A stretch of 64,000 bases of DNA, taken from NCBI GenBank assembly GCA_022510905.1, contig JAFLSN010000007.1:1-64000 (forward strand), in the 5' to 3' direction. The notes beneath the pieces are model-generated. The model was given only the letters and a program-made list of their open reading frames with translations, had not been told where the DNA came from and ran no database searches. Both the position numbers and the translations under genes were made by a program. Of the stretch, positions 25,654 through 33,532 are shown piece by piece (the stretch's first letter is position 1; every line of letters starts with the position of its first letter). The DNA comes from Treponema sp. (lineage in GTDB: Bacteria > Spirochaetota > Spirochaetia > Treponematales > Treponemataceae).

Positions 25654-26829
25654 ATGGATACATATGTGGCATTGTGTGCCGTTGGCGCAGAAAAAATCCT
25701 TGGAAACGAACTGAAACAGCTTGGCTACACTCTTTGTGGCAACGCCCCCGGCAGGGTCACTTTTGCCGCTGATGGCGATGCCCTGTACCGTGCAAATCTC
25801 TGCCTGCGCACAAGCGACAGGGTGTATATGCTCATGGCGAGCTATCCTGCCGCTGATTTTGACGCGCTGTTTGAAGGTTGCTATGCCGTTCCCTGGCAGG
25901 AGTTTTTCAAAAAAGACAGCCGCGTTGTGGTTGACAAAGTGCGCGTGTACAAAAGCCGTCTTAACAGCGAGCACAGTGTCCAATCCATCATTCAAAAAGC
26001 CATCTACACCAAGCTTGGCGATATTTGGCACATGAGCACATTTCCCGAAAGCGGCGCTGAATTCAATGTGCGGGTATATCTTGACAATGACACCGCCATA
26101 GTGCTGCTGGACACCAGCGGCGACGCTCTGCACAAACGCGGCTACCGCACTGAGGCTGGCCCTGCCCCTCTGCGCGAAACAACCGCGGCCGTGCTGTTGC
26201 AGGAGCTTTTGTGGCGCAGAAAAACACCCCTGCACGACCCGTTCTGCGGAAGCGGAACAATTGTTATCGAGGCCGCACTGTACGCGCACAATATCGCGCC
26301 CGGGTTTGGACGGCGTTTTGCATTTGAGCAGTTCCCATTCTACAATCAGGAGCGTTTTATTGAAATCAAAAAACGCGAGGCAGAAAAGATACGCACCGAT
26401 GTTGTCTGCCGAATCACCGGGAGCGACAAAGACGCGGACACAATCCGTGCCGCCCAAATCAACGCGGAACACGCCTGTGTAGCAGCAGGGCGAGCCTTGC
26501 AGCTCATCGGAAGCGACGCAAAAATAGAGCGCCCCGAATTTATCGTGAGCGATTTTGCAGATTTAAAAGCCCCCTACGAATCCGGGGTGCTTCTATGCAA
26601 TCCCCCATACGGCGAACGTCTTGGTGACAGTGAAAGCGCCCAAGCCCTTTACCGTTCAATGGCTTCTCTGTTTGCGGATTTTCCGGGTTGGCAGATCGGC
26701 GTGATTACCTGCCAAAAACAGTTCCAAAAATGCATCGGCCGCTATGCAAGCGCACTCAAAAGCCTGAAGGCCGGAAACCTTGACACAACGTTGTACATTT
26801 ACAACGGCAAAGAAAAAGCAAGGAATTAA
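25654..26829 (+). CDS. rlmL: 23S rRNA guanine-N2 methyltransferase, RlmL/RlmK-N type
   Basis: Encodes 391 residues: an N-terminal ferredoxin/THUMP part (MDTYVALCAVGAEKILGNEL, THUMP ending about residue 155 with NVRVYLDNDTAIVLLDTSGD) followed by a Rossmann methyltransferase. HDPFCGSGTIVIEAAL at about 193 binds S-adenosylmethionine and the catalytic NPPYGERLGD at about 315 positions the base amine. This is the single-domain-pair RlmL lineage (G2445 in E. coli numbering), lacking the C-terminal RlmK half. It lies directly downstream of repeat array 2; the TetR gene follows after 3 bases. Substrate position is inferred from family only. Confidence 0.85.
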   Translation: MDTYVALCAVGAEKILGNELKQLGYTLCGNAPGRVTFAADGDALYRANLCLRTSDRVYMLMASYPAADFDALFEGCYAVPWQEFFKKDSRVVVDKVRVYKSRLNSEHSVQSIIQKAIYTKLGDIWHMSTFPESGAEFNVRVYLDNDTAIVLLDTSGDALHKRGYRTEAGPAPLRETTAAVLLQELLWRRKTPLHDPFCGSGTIVIEAALYAHNIAPGFGRRFAFEQFPFYNQERFIEIKKREAEKIRTDVVCRITGSDKDADTIRAAQINAEHACVAAGRALQLIGSDAKIERPEFIVSDFADLKAPYESGVLLCNPPYGERLGDSESAQALYRSMASLFADFPGWQIGVITCQKQFQKCIGRYASALKSLKAGNLDTTLYIYNGKEKARN

Positions 26830-26832
26830 CCG

Positions 26833-27474
26833 ATGGCAGTTTTGGTCGAGCACGACAAACGCAAGCATGAAATTCTTGAAAAGGCCTTGGCGCTTTTTAT
26901 CGAAGAAGGTTATGAAGATGTAACCTTTCAGAAAATCGCTGACCGTTGCAACATCACAAGAACAACGCTCTATATTTATTTTAAAAACAAACGCGAGATT
27001 TTTTTGTGGAGCATCAAACAGCTCACGTCTGGCATAGAATGCAACCTTGCCGCCGTCATTTCCGACCATTCACTTTCTGCGGAAGTATGCCTCAAAAACA
27101 TGCTGAACATTATCGTTGATGAATGTGAAAAAAATCAGCAGCTGTTCAAGGTTCTGCTCGTCTACTTTATCCAGCTGCAAAAAAGCGGCGAAGACCCTTC
27201 CAAACGGGTTCGGCGCAGAGTCATCCGTATGCTGCACATGCTGAACACGGTTATCATCCGAGGCATAAGGAACGGCGAATTTAAACAGCAGAGCGTCAAG
27301 GACATAAATGAATTGTTGTACAGCCTGATTGAAAGTGCAATATTCCGGCTGGCAATTTTAGGCAAAGAAAACCTGCATGAAACCCGTGACATTCTCAACT
27401 TTGCAGTCGATTCAATATGCAAAAAAAGCTCCGCGCCGGCGGAAAATCAGCTGCACCGAAATTCAGTACACTAG
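26833..27474 (+). CDS. TetR/AcrR family transcriptional regulator
   Basis: Encodes 213 residues. The N-terminal helix-turn-helix is clear: KHEILEKALALFIEEGYEDV, then FQKIADRCNITRTTLYIYFK. The remaining helical domain binds an unknown ligand. The start, with AGGA upstream, is three bases after the rlmL stop, so the genes are co-transcribed. The 3' end overlaps the convergent lipoprotein gene by 12 bases. Its targets are not obvious; a TetR next to an rRNA methyltransferase may be incidental. Confidence 0.88.
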   Translation: MAVLVEHDKRKHEILEKALALFIEEGYEDVTFQKIADRCNITRTTLYIYFKNKREIFLWSIKQLTSGIECNLAAVISDHSLSAEVCLKNMLNIIVDECEKNQQLFKVLLVYFIQLQKSGEDPSKRVRRRVIRMLHMLNTVIIRGIRNGEFKQQSVKDINELLYSLIESAIFRLAILGKENLHETRDILNFAVDSICKKSSAPAENQLHRNSVH

Positions 27475-28428
27475 CACCGGCTCATGCTTCATTGCAACGG
27501 GCATACGTGGCGAAACGGAAGCCATGGGGTTATAGTCACCCGCATCATAGACACCTCCGTTTTTTGTTACGGTGAATGTTTCTACCGGGCCTGTTGAATT
27601 GTGCAGGATCAAATCTCCTTTATACAAATCAGTCCAATAATAGCTGGTACACTGCAGCTCTGTGCCTTCTCGGTCATAAAACTGTTCGTCAGAAAACTGC
27701 GCCAGTATGCCATAAACGCTCAAGCTGTTATCGTAAAAATCATCAGGAAACACGCTGCGGAACGCCAGAGTGTAGCCATTGTCAGTTTTTAGAAGCTCAA
27801 AGAGGCGTATCGTTTCTGAAGATTTTATCGCCAAAAGAAAAGTATAGTCGTCTTCTTCTATGACTCTTTTGGAAAGTTCTTTTTGGTAAACGGCTTCGAT
27901 TGTACCAGGCTCGGGTGTGATACTAAAAGAACCAGAAATTGTAAGTATCGTGGAATTGTCGTCAATTTTTAACATGCTGTCAGACAACAATATGGAGCCT
28001 TCCGATGTTCCTGTACCGGTGCAGGTTTTGGAATTGTCTGAGTAAAGGTATTTCGACAAGTCTTTTAACTTGTACCTCACTTTGTATTGGTAATTTTTAT
28101 TGCTATAAGTGTAATAATCATAAAAAACAACTGTAGATGATGAGTTTTTGCTGTAGTCTTCTTCAATATCAATCTGGCCGATATTCACTGGATCGGTTTC
28201 ATTTTCTATTTTTCCCAGACTGTCCACTTCATATCTAAAAATATTTATATATTCAGTTCCTTTGATGACCGCTATCGAAAGGCTTGTGTGGCCGCTATCA
28301 GTTTCTGGTGTAATTTGCGGAGCCGTAATGTCATCGCTGTAGCCAGGAGTGTTAGTTACATTGACCAGTCCGCACGAAAACAGCGAGAGTGCCAGCATTG
28401 TTGTAAAAAAAAGAAAAATCTTTTTCAT
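27463..28428 (-). CDS. Hypothetical lipoprotein, Tyr/Ser-rich
   Basis: Encodes 321 residues starting MKKIFLFFTTMLALSLFSCG; lipobox LFSC at Cys19. The mature protein looks beta-rich: residues 35-135 have a fibronectin III-like pattern (SLSIAVIKGTEYINIFRYEV, then YYTYSNKNYQYKVRYKL), followed by a second domain. No enzyme motif is visible. There is no good ribosome site, and the -10 GATAGT lies seven bases before the ATG, so the mRNA may be leaderless. It is divergent from the PrsW-like gene, and the two promoters lie within about 60 bp of each other. Confidence 0.7.
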   Translation of the reverse strand: MKKIFLFFTTMLALSLFSCGLVNVTNTPGYSDDITAPQITPETDSGHTSLSIAVIKGTEYINIFRYEVDSLGKIENETDPVNIGQIDIEEDYSKNSSSTVVFYDYYTYSNKNYQYKVRYKLKDLSKYLYSDNSKTCTGTGTSEGSILLSDSMLKIDDNSTILTISGSFSITPEPGTIEAVYQKELSKRVIEEDDYTFLLAIKSSETIRLFELLKTDNGYTLAFRSVFPDDFYDNSLSVYGILAQFSDEQFYDREGTELQCTSYYWTDLYKGDLILHNSTGPVETFTVTKNGGVYDAGDYNPMASVSPRMPVAMKHEPVLVY

Positions 28429-28488
28429 CTTTTTAACTATCGGTAAAACAAAATAAAAGTTTAATGGAATCCTGCAAGGCATGCAAGG

Positions 28489-28517
28489 TTGCACAATGCG
28501 ATGGTTTTAGGTATGCT
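28489..28517 (+). promoter_or_regulatory. Promoter of the PrsW-like gene (leaderless)
   Basis: TTGCAC and TATGCT are spaced 17 bp; ATG 28524 is seven bases after the -10. This spacing puts the expected transcript start on the start codon itself. Confidence 0.55.
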
Positions 28518-28523
28518 TTTGTT

Positions 28524-29210
28524 ATGAATGTGTATGCGGGTTTTGCACTGTGTTTTATTCCACTTGTGGTGCTTTTTATAAGTTTTTGTCTACTTGTTCC
28601 GCAGTACAAGACGCTGCATGGACTTTTTGCCTGTTTGCTGGGGCTGCTGTGCGTGGCGCCAATCGCCGTGCTCCAATTTGTTGTGGAATCTGTTCCGTTT
28701 TTTAACGCCACATCACTTGCACTGCTATTTCTGCGGGCAGTGGTCATCAACGGCTTGATTGAAGAGACAATCAAAATGCTGATTATGTTTTTGCTGCCCA
28801 AAAAAACAGTAGCGCTTCCGGCGTTTTTTGCAAATGCGTTGCTGTGTGGTTTCGCGCTCGGTTGCTTTGAAAGCGCCATCTACGTTATCAGCGGTTACCA
28901 TCACATAGAACTCCGCCTGTTTACGGCAGTTGTTGTGCATGCTTCTTGCGCGGCGCTGAGCGGACTGTTTGTATTTTCTCTCCACGCAAAGCGATCAAAA
29001 ATACTTCCATTTGTGTATGCCGTTTTTTTTCATGGCGTGTACAATTATTTTGCAGGATTTTCAACAAACATCAAATGGTTTTCGCTCGTTGTGATTGCGC
29101 TTTCGTTGCTTGAATGTCGTATCCAGTATCGTGCGTTTTTTGAGCAAAGCGAGCTTCTGCCCAAACTTCCAGACACAGATGGAATGCAAGCCGCAGATTC
29201 CCATGCATAA
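28524..29210 (+). CDS. PrsW-like intramembrane metalloprotease
   Basis: Encodes 228 residues with about six or seven membrane helices. PrsW-family motifs appear in order: GLIEETIKML with Glu80-Glu81 and Lys84, ALLCGFALGCFESAIYV near 110, VVVHASCAALSGLFVF near 133, and FFHGVYNYFAG near 170. These Glu and His residues form the presumed metal site of the CPBP/PrsW group. In Bacillus PrsW cleaves an anti-sigma factor; here no anti-sigma gene is adjacent, so the substrate is unknown. An upstream in-frame ATG at 28464 is less likely because the promoter lies between it and this ATG. Confidence 0.75.
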   Translation: MNVYAGFALCFIPLVVLFISFCLLVPQYKTLHGLFACLLGLLCVAPIAVLQFVVESVPFFNATSLALLFLRAVVINGLIEETIKMLIMFLLPKKTVALPAFFANALLCGFALGCFESAIYVISGYHHIELRLFTAVVVHASCAALSGLFVFSLHAKRSKILPFVYAVFFHGVYNYFAGFSTNIKWFSLVVIALSLLECRIQYRAFFEQSELLPKLPDTDGMQAADSHA

Positions 29211-29230
29211 CGGCTCAAAACCACAGCTTG

Positions 29231-29302
29231 AATCAGCACACCCGAGACAAAAGCCAGGCTCTGGCTTTGCAGGAACATGATGTGCACCCTTTCTGCATGA
29301 GC
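29231..29302 (-). repeat. Dispersed TTGATT repeat, inverted copy
   Basis: AATCAGCACACCCGAGACAA then AAGCCAGGCTCTGGCTTTGC and TGTGCACCCTTTCTGCATGA: a full copy on the minus strand containing an internal GCCAG...CTGGC stem. It lies 20 bp after the PrsW-like stop. Confidence 0.7.
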
Positions 29303-29489
29303 CACATCTCTTCACGCCCTTTGCCCGGGGCGTTCCACAATCCCGCTTTCTTGCCGATTCCTTTATCCGCACAGCCCTGTGCCCGCCCATTGCTCCTGCC
29401 CGAATATTGCAGAATGACCGGCATACAGGCCATATCTGAACGGCGCTGCTTTGAATTCGCGCATTAGCTTGAATTCACTACTGTGAATC

Positions 29490-29542
29490 AGGCTGATTTA
29501 AAGTAATGAATTCAGCTTGATTTACAATGTTTAAATCAGCCT
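29490..29542. repeat. 13-bp inverted repeat
   Basis: AGGCTGATTTAAA (29490-29502) and TTTAAATCAGCCT (29530-29542) are perfect inverted copies 27 bp apart, between two dispersed repeats. A GAATTCA/GCTTGATT motif recurs around it. It could form a hairpin or be an operator; no T-run follows. Confidence 0.6.
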
Positions 29543-29580
29543 ATGGCACAGTACGTGTTACAGGGGAAGGATCTGGCCGA

Positions 29581-29649
29581 AATCAACACACTTCAAGCCA
29601 GGTTCTGGCTTTGCAGGAACACGGCGTGCACCCTTTCTGCATGAATCAA
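29581..29649 (-). repeat. Dispersed TTGATT repeat at the AICAR transformylase stop codon
   Basis: AATCAACACACTTCAAGCCA, then GGTTCTGGCTTTGC and CGTGCACCCTTTCTGCATGA, then ATCAA. Read on the minus strand the copy begins TTGATTCATGCAGAAAGGGT, and its TGA is the stop codon of the transformylase gene. Confidence 0.75.
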
Positions 29650-30818
29650 TGATGGAACAGGCGGATTCCGGTAAATGCCATTGCCATGCCGTAACGGTCA
29701 CATGTCGCAATCACGTTGTCATCGCGAATGGAGCCGCCGGGCTGCGCAATAACTGTAGCGCCAGAACGGTGCGCACGTTCAATGTTATCACCAAACGGAA
29801 AAAATGCATCGCTTCCAACTGCAACGTCGGTGTTTTTTGCAATCCAGTCCTTGCGTTCTTCGCGTGTAAAAGGTTTGGGCTGCTCGGTAAACCATTTTTG
29901 CCATTCACCTTCGCCAATAACATCGGCAGCATCATCGCTTGTATACACATCAATGGTGTTGTCGCGGTCAGCACGTTTTATGTCTGCCTTGAACGGAAGC
30001 GCCATAACTTTTGCCGCTTGCCTGAGCCACCACTTGTCCGCTTTGTCGCCTGCAAGCCGTGTGCAATGAATACGGCTCTGCTGCCCGGCACCAATGCCAA
30101 TCGCCTGTCCATCCTTTACATAGCACACGGAATTGCTCTGCGTGTATTTTAGTATGATGAGCGAAATAAGCAGATTGTCGCGTTCTTCTTTGGAAAGGGT
30201 TTTGTTTTGTGTGACCAAGTTTGAAAGGCACTCGTCATCAATCCGAACAAAGTTGTGTCCCTGTTCAAACGTAATGCCAAACACCTGTTTTGTTTCAGTT
30301 GCAGGAGGAACATAGTCTGAATCAATCTGCAAAATACAGTAACCGCCCTTCTTTTTTGCTTTGAGGATTGAAAGCGCCTCAGGTTCGTAGCCAGGGGCAA
30401 TAATGCCATCACTCACTTCTTTTTTAACCAGCAGGGCTGTAGCCGTGTCGCATGTGTCGCTAAGCGCGATAAAGTCGCCAAAGCTGCTCATGCGGTCGGC
30501 ACCGCGGGCACGGGCATAAGCACTTGCAAGCGGCGAAAGCTGAACATCATCGGTGTAGTAGATTTTTTTGAGTGTATCAGAAAGCGGGCGCCCCACGGCG
30601 GCACCTGCCGGAGAAACATGCTTAAAACTTGTTGCGGCAGGCAGTCCAGTGGCTTCCTTTAATTCTTTTACAAGTTGCCAGCCGTTCAGCGCGTCAAGCA
30701 GATTGATGTATCCCGGTTTTCCGTTTACAACGGTAATGGGCAAATCGCCCTGTTCACTGTACACCCGCGCAGGTTTCTGGTTGGGATTGCATCCATATTT
30801 GAGTTCAAGCTCTTTCAT
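29646..30818 (-). CDS. AICAR transformylase, free-standing (PurH C-terminal domain type)
   Basis: Encodes 390 residues. It transfers a formyl group from 10-formyltetrahydrofolate to AICAR late in purine synthesis. The sequence runs from MKELELKYGCNPNQKPARVY through TSFKHVSPAGAAVG (containing the Lys-His catalytic pair), SDGIIAPGYEPEALSILKAK, SLIILKYTQSNSVCYV, GAGQQSRIHCTRLAG and SDAFFPFGDNIERAHRSG to IAQPGGSIRDDNVI. It lacks the IMP cyclohydrolase domain of ordinary PurH, so that step needs another protein. GAGG precedes the start. The gene is alone here; purB is 9 kb away. Confidence 0.93.
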   Translation of the reverse strand: MKELELKYGCNPNQKPARVYSEQGDLPITVVNGKPGYINLLDALNGWQLVKELKEATGLPAATSFKHVSPAGAAVGRPLSDTLKKIYYTDDVQLSPLASAYARARGADRMSSFGDFIALSDTCDTATALLVKKEVSDGIIAPGYEPEALSILKAKKKGGYCILQIDSDYVPPATETKQVFGITFEQGHNFVRIDDECLSNLVTQNKTLSKEERDNLLISLIILKYTQSNSVCYVKDGQAIGIGAGQQSRIHCTRLAGDKADKWWLRQAAKVMALPFKADIKRADRDNTIDVYTSDDAADVIGEGEWQKWFTEQPKPFTREERKDWIAKNTDVAVGSDAFFPFGDNIERAHRSGATVIAQPGGSIRDDNVIATCDRYGMAMAFTGIRLFHH

Positions 30819-30928
30819 TGGTATACCTCGGCATTTTTACGGTACCGCAATTCGCGTCCGCATGTATTCAGCATGATAACGGAAAATGCTGTTTGTGGCA
30901 ACGGAAACATGCCGTGCTCCAGAAGAAT

Positions 30929-30995
30929 GATTCGTGCGGAAAGTGTACATACCACGCTTCTGAGAAGCCAGAGCCCGGCTTGAAGCCTTGCTGCA
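30929..30995 (+). repeat. Dispersed TTGATT repeat (copy lacking the right end)
   Basis: GATTCGTGCGGAAAGTGTAC then ATACCACGCTTCTGAGAAGC and CCCGGCTTGAAGCCTTGCTG. It keeps the left two thirds. The remaining part of 30819-31328 contains the hairpin at 31114 and the aldolase promoter; no gene is seen. Confidence 0.7.
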
Positions 30996-31113
30996 AGTAG
31001 TGGTCGAAATGAACGTTTAAAATCAGCCGCGCAAATGGTGCGTCTGATTTTAACTTCGTTTTTTTCAAAACTCGGTTATTGGCTGCTGTTTCTCTCTTTG
31101 TTGCGAAACGGCG

Positions 31114-31156
31114 TTTCCAGCGATGAAAAAGCTTGATACTTTTTTATCGCTGGAAA
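31114..31156 (+). terminator. 11-bp perfect inverted repeat
   Basis: TTTCCAGCGAT (31114-31124) and ATCGCTGGAAA (31146-31156) flank an A-run/T-run loop that can extend the stem. No gene reads into it closely, so it is either a terminator for an unseen small transcript or an operator. Confidence 0.4.
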
Positions 31157-31269
31157 TATATGAATAATTTCTACATGGCCCGTGCACATAAAATGCTCCG
31201 GCCACAACCGCCGCAGTTTTCCAGAACAAAATATCTGTTCATGCGGCCTAAAGCAATGCATCGGTGCTG

Positions 31270-31298
31270 TTTACACTGCGCCGAAAATTCTGTACACT
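31270..31298 (+). promoter_or_regulatory. Promoter of the aldolase gene
   Basis: TTTACA and TACACT are spaced 17 bp apart, 30 bases before ATG 31329, which has a GCAGGAG ribosome site. Confidence 0.6.
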
Positions 31299-31328
31299 AA
31301 GCGGTAACGCAGATGCAGGAGTAGATTC

Positions 31329-32306
31329 ATGAAAGAGATTTCATCTTTATTGGGCTACAGGGAAACCATTCGGGTTGTTGATGCCACCATGCGGGACGGC
31401 GGACTGTGCAATAATTTTTACTTTACCGATGAATTTGTAAAAGACCTGTACAAGGCAAATATTGAAGCAGGCGTTGACTACATGGAAGTAGGCTACAAGG
31501 CTTCAAAAAAATTGTTTGACGAGTCCAAATTTGGCAAATGGAAATTCTCTTCCGATGACGACATTTTTGCCGTACTAGGTGACAATACTGAAAAAAAACT
31601 CAAGCTCGCTGCAATGGCAGATGTTGGCCGCTGCGATTACAAAGACGATATTCGCGACAGGAGCAACAGTCCGCTTGATTTGATTCGAGTTGCATGCTAC
31701 GTGCACCAGATTGCCGGTGCCATTGAAATGATTGAAGACGCAAAGAAAAAAGGCTATGAAGTAAGCTGTAACATCATGGCAATTTCCACTGCGCAGGAAG
31801 GCGACATTCGTGTGGCACTGGACATGCTCGGAAAATCGCCAGTGGATGCCATATATATTGTAGACAGCTTTGGCTCCATCTATCCAGAGCAGATGGCCCG
31901 CATTGTTCAGCTGTACAGGGAGTACGCTGACAAGTACGGCAAAAAACTTGGCATTCATGCACACAACAACCAGCAGCTAGCTTTTGCAAACACCATAGAA
32001 GCCGTAGGAGACGGAGTTGACTGGCTGGACGCGACTTACAACGGAATGGGGCGCGGTGCCGGAAATTGCTCCATGGAAAACCTGCTGGGATTTTTGCACA
32101 ATCCCAAGTACAATATCTATCCCGTACTCACATTCATCGACAGCCACATGACCAAGCTCAAAACGAGCGGCATTGTGTGGGGCTACGACTTGCAGTATCT
32201 GGTAACTGGCCTGCTGAACCAGCACCCGCGCACCGCAATAGCCTTTACAAACGCAGGACGAAGCGATTACGCTGAATTCTACAATGAAATAATCGCACAG
32301 GAATAG
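31329..32306 (+). CDS. HMGL-like aldolase domain protein
   Basis: Encodes 325 residues of the DRE-TIM metallolyase superfamily (HMG-CoA lyase, hydroxy-oxovalerate aldolase, isopropylmalate synthase). The metal and substrate motif VVDATMRDGGLCNNFYF is near residue 18 and the metal-binding LGIHAHNNQQLAFAN near 210, with NGMGRGAGNCSMENLL near 240. It lacks the communication domain of DmpG aldolases and the regulatory domain of isopropylmalate synthases, so it is a stand-alone aldolase of unknown substrate. The following lipoprotein gene begins three bases after its stop. Confidence 0.8.
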   Translation: MKEISSLLGYRETIRVVDATMRDGGLCNNFYFTDEFVKDLYKANIEAGVDYMEVGYKASKKLFDESKFGKWKFSSDDDIFAVLGDNTEKKLKLAAMADVGRCDYKDDIRDRSNSPLDLIRVACYVHQIAGAIEMIEDAKKKGYEVSCNIMAISTAQEGDIRVALDMLGKSPVDAIYIVDSFGSIYPEQMARIVQLYREYADKYGKKLGIHAHNNQQLAFANTIEAVGDGVDWLDATYNGMGRGAGNCSMENLLGFLHNPKYNIYPVLTFIDSHMTKLKTSGIVWGYDLQYLVTGLLNQHPRTAIAFTNAGRSDYAEFYNEIIAQE

Positions 32307-32309
32307 ACA

Positions 32310-33170
32310 ATGAAAAAAATCTCCTTATGCCTGGGAATCGCGCTAGCTGTGCTTGCCATGGCCTGCAAAAAAGAACAACCTGTTTCAGTTTCAATAAGCG
32401 AGCCGCTCATTCCTGCGGTGGTGCTCGCGGGAACATACTGGCAACTGAACGAGCAGGGACTCATGCAGCCTGAGTTACCAGCAACGCAAGGTGAATATGT
32501 GCTGGTGTATCTTAACACAGACAAGGATTACCCTGACACCGTGGCAGAAACACGGCGCGGACAGGCCAATACCAGTGACCAAGAACAGCATGACTACATC
32601 CACGTGTTTTCTGACAGTGAACATTGGGTTCGTGCAGAAACGCTCGCGCTAGGTGCCAAGCCGGCCGTACTCCTGGACGAAAGCCCCGTGAGCGCAACCG
32701 AGCCAGAAAGCCCCGAGCAGCTTGCAAAAAGCGAATCCTTGATTCCTGCAAATACAATTATCGCCGTCCATCATTCAGGAATACTGATTGACTACCTGAA
32801 AGTGACCTACATTGCAAACGGCGCAATGCAGACCGGCTATATCCTGAATCCGCACCCGCACTTCAGCACTTCCGCAGATGATGCAAAAGCTGTGCTGCTG
32901 TATAACCAGGCACAGGCCACAGAAAACACGGAAGAAAAAAAGCTGCTTCTTGACAGCGCCCTTGCCCTCAATCTTTCACCGCCGCTACAAAAAACCATAC
33001 AGGCCGCACGTACAGCGCTTGAGCCACCGCCAAAGCCAAAAGCCAAAACGAATGTTTCGTATGAAACGGTGCAGCTTCCCAAGCTAAAAGGCTCACTCTC
33101 AAAAGGGCGCTACAGCGTGAACATAAACGAGCTTATGAGTGGCGGAACGTCTGACCCGTTCAATAAATAA
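32310..33170 (+). CDS. Lipoprotein with SH3-like region
   Basis: Encodes 286 residues starting MKKISLCLGIALAVLAMACK; lipobox LAMAC at Cys19. Residues 35-180 contain two segments with the turn pattern of bacterial SH3 domains (TYWQLNEQGLM; KVTYIANGAMQTGYIL), then a helical region with EKKLLLDSALALNLSP, then a Pro/Lys-rich linker and basic tail. It is co-transcribed with the aldolase gene. Probably a periplasmic structural lipoprotein; function not recognised. Confidence 0.7.
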   Translation: MKKISLCLGIALAVLAMACKKEQPVSVSISEPLIPAVVLAGTYWQLNEQGLMQPELPATQGEYVLVYLNTDKDYPDTVAETRRGQANTSDQEQHDYIHVFSDSEHWVRAETLALGAKPAVLLDESPVSATEPESPEQLAKSESLIPANTIIAVHHSGILIDYLKVTYIANGAMQTGYILNPHPHFSTSADDAKAVLLYNQAQATENTEEKKLLLDSALALNLSPPLQKTIQAARTALEPPPKPKAKTNVSYETVQLPKLKGSLSKGRYSVNINELMSGGTSDPFNK

Positions 33171-33331
33171 CCAAAATGCGCACTGCCTGGGTAAGCCCAC
33201 ACTGACCCGCAGCGAGACTTCAAGCTGAAATGCTTTGCAGTTACAGGCCAGGTATTTCAGCTTGAATCATTTTTGCGCAATACAGTTCAAGCGCAACCAA
33301 AAACAAGTCATACACAAACATCGGCACAAAA

Positions 33332-33516
33332 TTGATTCGCGCAGAAAGGGTAAACACCCTTGGCTCCAATACCCTATAAGAACAACGCGCCCAACAAAGC
33401 CCAAATGTTCCCTTATCACTGCCGTTATCAAATTTCAGAAAATCATACCACTTTTCACGGAGTAAAGGTCGCTTAACACAGTGAAGGCTTGCTTTTGCAT
33501 CGGGGGGTGTTGATTT
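33332..33516 (+). repeat. Dispersed TTGATT repeat with ~110-bp interior insert
   Basis: The left end TTGATTCGCGCAGAAAGGGT at 33332 and the right end GTGAAGGCTTGCTTTTGCAT, GGGGGGTGTTGATTT at 33481-33516 bracket unrelated sequence. The copy sits between the convergent lipoprotein and uvrD genes. The rest of 33171-33532 shows no gene. Confidence 0.55.
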
Positions 33517-33532
33517 CCGCAACAAAAATCTG

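Noticed and set aside
24544..26472. A 642-codon minus-strand frame antisense to pyrKD's end, array 2 and rlmL
   Set aside because: It crosses two well-supported genes and a repeat array, and has no domain or ribosome site.
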